A DNA stretch of 15,966 nucleotides from Chloromonas sp. AAM2. Taxonomy: Eukaryota > Chlorophyta > Chlorophyceae > Chlamydomonadales > Chlamydomonadaceae. The stretch spans positions 1 through 15,966 of the forward strand of contig QAXH01000131.1 in assembly GCA_004335635.1 (NCBI GenBank), written 5' to 3'. Under the pieces are notes generated by a model. That model ran no database searches, had not been told where the DNA came from, and was given only the letters and a program-made list of their open reading frames with translations. A program made the translations under genes and the position numbers. Below are positions 9,430 through 15,966 of this stretch, piece after piece; position 1 is the stretch's first letter, and the number at the start of each line of letters is the position of its first letter.

Positions 9430-12400
9430 ATGATGATGCAGCCAAGTGTGTGCCATGGCGGCATGCGGACATCATTGCCAAGCCTCCACCATCAAGTGCC
9501 TCATCCGATGTCAGCCGCTGTTGATGTCCGACAGGTCTGTAAAAAAGTTTGCATGTGCCCTGCTACCGCCCGTGGCACTGAAGGAGGCTCACAACGCAAG
9601 AGCAGGGTCGGTAGCAGTCAGCAGGCACGTCGCCGACGCTCTGGGTTTGGACAGAAGGAGGTCAGCGAGGCGCGTAAAGACCTCGCACCTTTGGACGAGG
9701 ATGTCGGCGGGGACAATGGCCAGAGTTTGAGGCCTGAGTACCAGCTCTATGCAGACCCAGAATACAAGCCACAGCGCTACATTGGGCCCATTCAGGTCAA
9801 AGCTGTGCCAGGTGTGTATTTGTGAGGCCTGTGACCAGGGTGAGCGTAGGGTAGGCATGGTGGTAGGAGGCCAGGTGCCAGTCTGTGCCACACACGCCAC
9901 ACGCCGCAGGCCAAAGCCGTAAGCTTGTGTCTGCTAAGGAGTTGGACACCGGCGAGCTGCTTGCACTATCTCCAGCACTGTTTCGGCTGGAAGGTGAATT
10001 CATGGTGGGTGCAGTCGAGCAAGGCAGACGTCAGCCAAGGGACTGCACAGTCCAGCCGTTCCAGACCAAGACAGACAACTGTGTATTCAACCTGGACACT
10101 ACGGGATATGCTATATGTGCTGCAACAGAGTCCAGCCTGCTGTCACATCAAGCCAACGGTGCCTCAGGGTGCTAAAGAATGAGTGGCTTCAATAGAAATG
10201 CTGCAGGCACACGCCTATGCCACAGCCAGGCTGTCAAACAGCTGCAATGACATCAGGCCGTTGGCAAACCTTTCTTGTGTCTCCAGTGCCGTCACCTGTT
10301 TGCTGCCTGTTCAGGAGGCGCCTCCCGAGCCTGAAGAGCTCCACATGGCTTGGATGGAGGCTGGGGTGACAGCAGCCCAGCGGCGTGTGCTTGACCAGCT
10401 GTATGACGGCAGCGATGCGTCCCAGGGGCAGGAGGTGTCGCTGCAAACACTGGACGCCAAGTTCTGGGCCGGCAGGGGCAGACACGACCCACAGGCACCA
10501 CAGGTACAGGCGAACAATTGTAAGGCACCCTCAAGGAATCAATAATTGTGCGAGACGCTCAAGATATCTGGCTGGGTGTAGCATGAACCGAGAGCCACCG
10601 CTAGCAGGCCTCATGCAAGCAAAAATTATTCCCGCCGAGTCAGGGCACCTCTCAGGGTAGGTAGGCATCATAGCCCGAGAGTACCTGCAGGCAATCCGTC
10701 CGGCCATCCTGTTGCTATAGGCTGCCTTCCGGGAGTGGTACGCTGTGACCCTTGAGGCCGTGCGCTGTGTGCCCTCCTTCAGGTGTCCTCGGGTCGGCTG
10801 CTGTCCATCCTGAGCAACGGCGCATGTGCCGACAGCATGCAGGACCCCGCGGCAATGACAGTGAGTCAAGGGCTGGGCTGGGGTCACAGCAGGGGGCAGG
10901 CAGCGAGGTTGCGGGTGGGACTGCCAAGGGATGCACCGCAGGCTGTGATTGCTTGCTTCCCGTCCGCGAGCTGACTGGTGGTCTGACAATTCGTGGTCAG
11001 CCTTCTGCTGGCTTTTAGCTGCTTCAGTACCTGTGGCATTGGCCTGACCCACCTCTGCTTTCCTGCTGCAGCTGCGCCATCAAAAGCCGTCTAGCTTCAT
11101 TGGTCTGTGGCCGGAGTACACACTGCTCAGCCACTCATGTGCGCCCAACACTGCCATCACCGTCATACAGGACCGCATGTTGGTGAGTGCCCTGTGCCTT
11201 CGAGGCACATGACCAGAGGCCTGTGGTGTGTGCTGCTATCAGACTCGACATCAAGTGCTCTTGTGGGGTTTGCTGGGGCTCAAAGCCAGGTTGTGTGATG
11301 GTGGCATTTTGCAGATCCACTCTGCTGCGTTTGTTGAGGCTGGCGAGCAGCTGACGCGCAACTTCATCCCCTCTATGTCCACGGCCCCAGCGCCTCAGAG
11401 GCAGGCGGCCTTGAAAGAGGCGGGCTATGAGTGGACATGCAACTGCCAGCGTTGCAGGCTGGAGGCTGCCGCTAGTCCCGAGCTGCAGGAGACTCTGCAG
11501 GTGGGGGGTTACAGGCCGGTAGCGGGGTGGGCATGACGCATGGGAGAGTCAGTCGGCGCACCTGGTCCTGGCAATGGACGCGCCTGCAATCAACTCGGTT
11601 TGCTTGGTTCAGGCCGCCTATCACTGGTATACGGAGGAGGCCCTGCCCAAGTTCAACGCCGCGAATGCGGGCGAGGACATGGCACCCCTCAGGGAGCTCA
11701 GGGAGGAGGCGGAGACACTCGTGGCGGAGGTGGGGCAGGGCAATCAGTATTGGCAAGGCTAGGCGGGGAGAGGTGGTCAAGGGGCGACCAGAGCACGAGG
11801 GGTGGCACATTTACCGCTCGTCGAGGCTCGCTGTGGGCAGGCCGTACAAACAGAGGCGTTGCACAACAACAGAGTGTTTGTATGCACATCTGCAGTGCAG
11901 CTCACAGGCACGGCCCGCTCACACCAGCAACATGCAAGCCTGGCTGGGTGTCCGTGCCGCGCCTGGCATTACTTTGCCAGTGTCCTTGACTGCCTGTTGA
12001 TAGTGTTGTCCTTGACTGCCTGTTGACTCGTTGGCATGACTCGTTGACTCATTGGCGCTCGCACACAGGTTGAAGAGGCAGTTGAGGCCGAGCCCGGGCT
12101 GACGGACGACGAGCGCACGCTGCTGCGCGCTGCCGCCTACGACACGTATGACATGCTGCTCATGTGCGACGAGTTCATACACCAGGTGGGACAAGGCTTG
12201 GTAGTGAGCAGCCAGCCAACAAGGAGTTGCATGATAGCCGAATGATAGCAATGGCAACCACTCACAGCACTCATTTGTTCGCTGGACAACAGTCATTGCC
12301 TGGATGGGGATGAGCCTGCCGGGCGATGCCAGCTCTTCAGTGGATGTGCCACCGTGCGCGCAAGAGCCGGGCAGCAGCACAAGCATGCTGGACTTTGCGA

Positions 12401-14052
12401 GTGCCATCAGCTGGCCAGTGAAGCCATGCCATCTCTGTGACCGTGGGTTGTCATGCAATTTGTAGTCAGTCAGTAGTTTTGGAAGAAGGAGTGCCACAGA
12501 GCAAGCAGGTTTATGCGTACCTGCTGTTGTGCCCTTGGTGTGCAGGAGCGCACCGCCTCCCCGCTGCTGCTGTCGTGTCTGGAGCTGCTCCAGGCCATGG
12601 CGCCGGGCAGCGACTCACACGCGGCAGTCGCGCTCAAGTATGACAAACTCATGCAAGCAAGGCAGCAGATGCTGGAAGCGCTGCTCAAGGAGGTGCGTGC
12701 CAGGGACCGAGGAAGGGGAACAGATGTGCCAGCGACGGAACAACCAGGATGGATGTAAGGGCTTGCAGACAGAGCACTGGCGGGCTGTGTGCATGGGGGT
12801 AATCCATTGTGACATGGTCACCAAGTTGAGGAGGCCAGCATACCGTGGTGACCCATTGCCTGACCACGTCAACGAGTGTATTATTGTGTGTGGGCTTGCC
12901 TGCTGTGGGTTATGCTTTGCAGGAGCAGCTGCCCCGGTCTCGTGCTAACCTTGCGGAACTCAAGAGGCTGGGGGAGGCGGTGGAGGCATCCGGCACATAC
13001 CGCCTCACGGCATGGGTGGCCAGGTGAGGACATGTCAACAACGAGTTGCATGGCAAAGCGGAGCCTCTTGGCTTCTGCCGTGTCGTGTGTCCAGCTGTTA
13101 TCGCGATGCCTGTCTGGTCAGCGTGTGCATGGTGCTTGAAATAGAGCGGTTGCAGTAAGCATGGCTGCCCTCTGCTTGTGCTTGCAGGTACGGGTACATA
13201 AACTACCAACTAATTGAAGCCCTGACGGATGCTTATGAGATCTATGTGGAGGGATGTGAGCAGGTAGGAAAGGCAGCCAATGCACATGCATGTCATCTCC
13301 TCAAGCTGCCTTGGGCTGCATGGCGTGTATGCTTGTGGCAATCTCTTAAAACGATTTCGTGACCCGCACATCCACGCACCATATTGTTGAGCAAGCACGC
13401 TATGCCTCACAGCAGAGTTGCTGGCAGAAGAAGGGCATCAACAGCGGCACAACCTTAGTACATAGTATCTATGGCCATCCCACAGCATTCATCATGGCGC
13501 GACCGCTCAGCGTGAAAATGGAGGAGCCTTACTGTTGCACTGGCTTTTCTGGTTCCACTGTTTTCTGGCGTCAACACATGCAAGCGGCTAACGTGTGTTG
13601 TGCTCCTGCAGATGAGCATCATGGCCTCTCAAGGGCAACAAGAGTCGGTTTCTGAGCTGGAGATCAACGGTGTCAAGGTGTCAGTGATTGACAAGATGGA
13701 CTTGACCTCTGCATCTCCTGCCTCTGGGGCAGATCAGGAACAGGAGGCCCGCAGGCCTGAGTTTGTGGGTGTCAGCACACGTGACGGGTTCCGAGTGACA
13801 CTCATGGAGGACCAGGAGGGGGCGGCTTGGCAGGAGGCAGGGGGCAGCCAAGGGCTGGGGGAGGAGGGGAACGTCATAGACGTTGAATCTGAGCAGGTAG
13901 AGGTGCAAAGAGTGCAGATTGCTGATGGTGAACGCACTGCAGAAGGGGCAGGTAGCACGGGTGCTCCAGCACTTGAACCAGGGGTGATAGGCAGTGCAAC
14001 AGATGTGCAACCCAAGGTGCGAAAGCCACGCGTCAAGCGGAAGCAGCGGTAG
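9430..14052 (+). CDS. SMYD-like SET-domain protein lacking MYND finger
   Basis: Twelve exons join in phase: 9430-9811, 9910-10004, 10315-10503, 10783-10860, 11072-11182, 11315-11500, 11613-11729, 12069-12185, 12546-12692, 12923-13023, 13188-13263, 13612-14052 (679 aa plus TAG; all introns GT-AG). SET proteins methylate lysines using S-adenosylmethionine. The split SET domain starts at RKLVSAKELDTGELLALSP (about 131-149). After an insert without the Cys pattern of a MYND zinc finger come GLWPEYTLLSHSCAPN (259-274), AGEQLTRNF (294-302) and a post-SET CNCQRC (327-332). Residues 348-533 are helical, like the TPR-type C-terminal domain of SMYD proteins (AMAPGSDSHAAVALKYDKLM). The last exon adds an acidic, low-complexity tail ending in RKPRVKRKQR, an NLS-like patch. 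Odd: the usual NHSCxPN is SHSCAPN, and the catalytic Tyr position is Phe302. The first about 75 residues are basic and poorly constrained; they may be a transit peptide or partly non-coding. The start is one of three adjacent ATGs (9430, 9433, 9436), after an in-frame GTG. Confidence 0.88.
11981..12026. repeat. 20-bp direct repeat in SET-gene intron 7
   Basis: TGTCCTTGACTGCCTGTTGA is present twice, at 11981-12000 and 12007-12026, a period of 26 bases. It is followed by ACTCGTTG variants (12027-12055) that look like decayed partial copies. It sits just upstream of the acceptor at 12068, where a pyrimidine tract would be expected. Confidence 0.9.
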
Positions 14053-14193
14053 ACAGCATGTAGGAGTCTTTTTGCTGCCCGTATCAACACCGCCGCTACC
14101 ATGCTGTGTTGAATTCTTAGGCGAACAAAAAATAGCTCAGGAGTGATGGGTCCCAGTGTGTTTTTCAGTTGATTGACTTGACGTGACACTCAC

Positions 14194-14198
14194 TTACA
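14194..14198 (-). terminator. Candidate poly(A) signal of the right-edge gene (TGTAA)
   Basis: TTACA on the plus strand is TGTAA on the minus strand, 465 bases after the stop at 14663 and the first such motif downstream. TGTAA is the typical chlorophyte polyadenylation signal. A five-base motif alone is weak evidence. Confidence 0.4.
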
Positions 14199-14310
14199 GA
14201 ACACCAACACACATGTGCTCCGCGTCAACAGCCAAATTGTTAGAAAATTGCATTTTCACTGAACAGTGTAGCTACGGCTAATAAGGCCTTGCGTGTGCTG
14301 TGTGTGAGTA

Positions 14311-14315
14311 TGTAA
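14311..14315 (+). terminator. Candidate poly(A) signal of the SET gene (TGTAA)
   Basis: TGTAA occurs 259 bases downstream of the TAG stop of the SET gene. The implied 3' UTR of about 270-280 nt is normal for green algae. It supports a chlorophyte origin but rests on a short motif. Confidence 0.5.
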
Positions 14316-14662
14316 CTCATGTTATGCTACAGAACAAGTCTAGCTGAGATGCACCCACCCAAGCAGGCATGGCAATTCTGACGGCACTCTGACGATTCGC
14401 ACGCCCAGGCAGAAGCCTGAACTGAGACCAGCGATGCAGGGTTAGCATCTGATGTGTACGATGCCCAATTATGTACAAGGGTTGGTTTTTGTCATGTCAG
14501 GACATGTTGGAATTTTTTTTTTCAGTCTCTGAATGAAAACAATTGTTGAAGACCCGCCAGATCATGGCACGCTCGCACTCCTCTCTGTGCCTACTTTACT
14601 CTGCTTGGCTCGTTAGGGCCCATCCATGCGTGACAGCAGACAGAAGCTGTTTGTCAACAGCA

Positions 14663-15966
14663 TCAAGTCAACGATGCGCTGCCTGAGCCCTGCAGGTAGG
14701 CCCCAGACATGACGCCTGCCAGTGACATGCAGCTGGTGACGTTCCCAACACGATGGGCCTTATCGAGGAACAGGGGGTCATCAGATATCGCCAAGCTGGC
14801 CACCTGCAAGCAGAGCAACACAACACCGGCTTGTACTGCTTGCGTGCAAGTCCTGAATCATGCTTCTGAAAAGGAGTGAGAGGCAGGCACGGGCGACTTC
14901 CCTTGCATTGTATCAGGCACTGCCACTGCCAAGTCTAGCCCCTTCAGGAGGATGGTGCACAGAAATGCAATGGCGTCACCACCTTGCACTCGCCTGTGCA
15001 ACAGTGCTGGCCTGCAGGCTGGTGGCCAGCTCCGCCCCTCTGCCCACAAACACTACAGCAAGCCGTGGCTCTGTCCTGCCCCCTTCCACGTCACTGCTGT
15101 GCAGTGCCTTGATCTGAGGAGCCAACCGCAACAGGACCTGCAAGCCGCAAACGTTGTGAGTAGCTGGTTAGAACCCCTGCCAAAGCCCTTAAACCTGCAG
15201 TGGACCTCAAAGTGAACATTGCTCTCATAGAGAAAGCACTGTTGAGAATGCAGCCGTGCCTGAGATACAAGTTGCCTCAGTAACCTGTCATGGCAATGAG
15301 GCACAAGACCAAGACGTGCACAAGAGAGATGAAGCAGGAAGGCATGCAAGCGTGCACTGCCAAGCTCCTTGTTGTTGTTCGCAATCGTGTGCCTGACCAT
15401 CATGTGTTCTTACCTGGAGGTCACGTGCTGCCTCCTGAGCGCTGCAGTTGTCAGCAGGCTGTGATGTACCAGCGGAGGCCGCCATGGGTTGGCAGACATG
15501 CGGCACCACACCCAAACTGAGCAGGAGCTGCACGCACAACACCCAGGCAGCTCAAGCTCAGCACGGGCAGCACTGTGCAGAAAGAGTGTATGACATGCAT
15601 ACTAGGCTGGTGGGCAGGAAACCGAGTTGACAGAAACATCAACAGCACCGTCTGGCAAAATGCATCTGTTTTGTCAGAATGATTTAAGCTTTCTGCAGTG
15701 CTCTGACTGACATGACCCACCTCCATGAGGGTGCTGGATCGCATCTGGCACTTCCCAGGGCAGTCCACCCAGGGCATGGTCAGCCTTGTCTGGAGCTGCT
15801 CCAGAGCTGACAGCACCTGCGCCTCAAAGGCGGGGTTCTGTCCTGCGCCCTGCTCCTCACCATCACCACCAGCAGGTCTCCCGGTTGTGCTTGGTGGAGT
15901 TGCTTCAAAGCGCTTGTATCGGGGAGGCAGACGCCCAGTGCTCACAGCGTGGAGTAAATCCTTTTC
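14663..15966 (-). CDS. Unrecognised helical protein, 3' four exons
   Basis: Four exons on the minus strand join in phase 0: 15966-15721 (82 codons, open to the window edge), 15527-15414, 15137-14994 and 14803-14663 with TGA at 14665-14663, giving 214 residues of the C-terminal part. The first exon contains a Gly/Pro/Glu-rich linker (GGDGEEQGAGQNPAF), then an amphipathic helix EAQVLSALEQLQTRL. The second reads LLLSLGVVPHVCQPM followed by an Ala/Gln/Asp-rich part. The third is VLLRLAPQIKALHSSD and then a hydrophobic RLAVVFVGRG strand. The last includes DDPLFLDKAHRVGNVTSC and MSGAYLQGSGS. The LLLSLGVVPHVCQPM piece is loosely armadillo/HEAT-like, but I do not recognise a family and assign no function. 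The intron between exons three and four starts with GC (CAG then GCGAGT). A GT donor 11 bases further on would shift the frame of the last exon and give a less protein-like sequence. Confidence 0.6.
14804..14993 (-). other. GC-AG intron in the right-edge gene
   Basis: Exon three ends GTT GCA CAG followed by GCGAGT, and the acceptor is GCTTGCAG before GTGGCCAGC. Apart from the T-to-C change at position 2 the donor fits the consensus (CAG, then G-x-GAGT). Phase 0 is kept and the last exon reads as a coherent peptide only in that phase. Confidence 0.5.

Larger units (their letters stand above)
14053..14662. other. Convergent 3' intergenic region
   Basis: The 610 bases between the stop codons of the SET gene (plus) and the right-edge gene (minus). 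No open frame of interest is present. It contains a T-run near 14513-14522 and candidate poly(A) signals for both genes, listed separately. Confidence 0.75.

Noticed and set aside
10721..10780. Possible extra SET-gene exon reading AAFREWYAVTLEAVR
   Set aside because: It begins after a CTATAG acceptor and looks protein-like, but no donor lets it join in phase to the exon at 10783, and reading through gives a stop at about 10810. The direct junction 10503 to 10783 is in phase.

Overview
The window looks like nuclear DNA of a green alga (Chlorophyta), possibly a trebouxiophyte-type genome. The reasons are intermediate GC, genes cut into many small exons by phase-consistent introns of about 70-1100 nt, plant-like versions of the encoded families, and TGTAA-type polyadenylation motifs. 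No database search was possible, so the lineage is an inference. I found no bacterial operon, CRISPR array, rRNA or tRNA.

Layout. (1) 1-~180, minus: a decayed reverse-transcriptase fragment of a non-LTR-like retroelement running off the left edge. (2) 371-491: a 19-bp tandem repeat. (3) 521-1461, minus: the first two exons of a DXD-type (Gly_transf_sug/GT32-like) glycosyltransferase. The open frame stops at an intron just before the expected Asp-X-Asp segment, and the repeat and retroelement remnant lie on that side. (4) 1462-4346: about 2.9 kb without a recognisable gene, with one weak, stop-containing coding-like stretch. (5) 4347-9219, minus: a complete ten-exon NRAMP metal-ion transporter (541 aa in my model). 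(6) 9220-9429: a short divergent promoter region. (7) 9430-14052, plus: a complete twelve-exon, SMYD-like but MYND-less SET-domain protein (679 aa in my model) with a basic, NLS-like C-terminus. (8) 14663-15966, minus: the last four exons of an unrecognised helical protein whose 5' part is outside the window. It converges with the SET gene.

The genes do not form an obvious pathway. The NRAMP and SET genes share a promoter region of about 210 bp and could be co-regulated. The SET gene and the right-edge gene converge and their 3' UTRs probably overlap.

The most notable points are protein variants rather than a new system. The NRAMP has lost both conserved TM6 histidines (MPH to MPY and LHS to FQS) but keeps the metal-binding DPGN and A-x-x-M positions. 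The SET protein has Ser for Asn in NHSCxPN and Phe in place of the catalytic Tyr, so it may be a weak or inactive methyltransferase. Two introns appear to use GC-AG splice sites.
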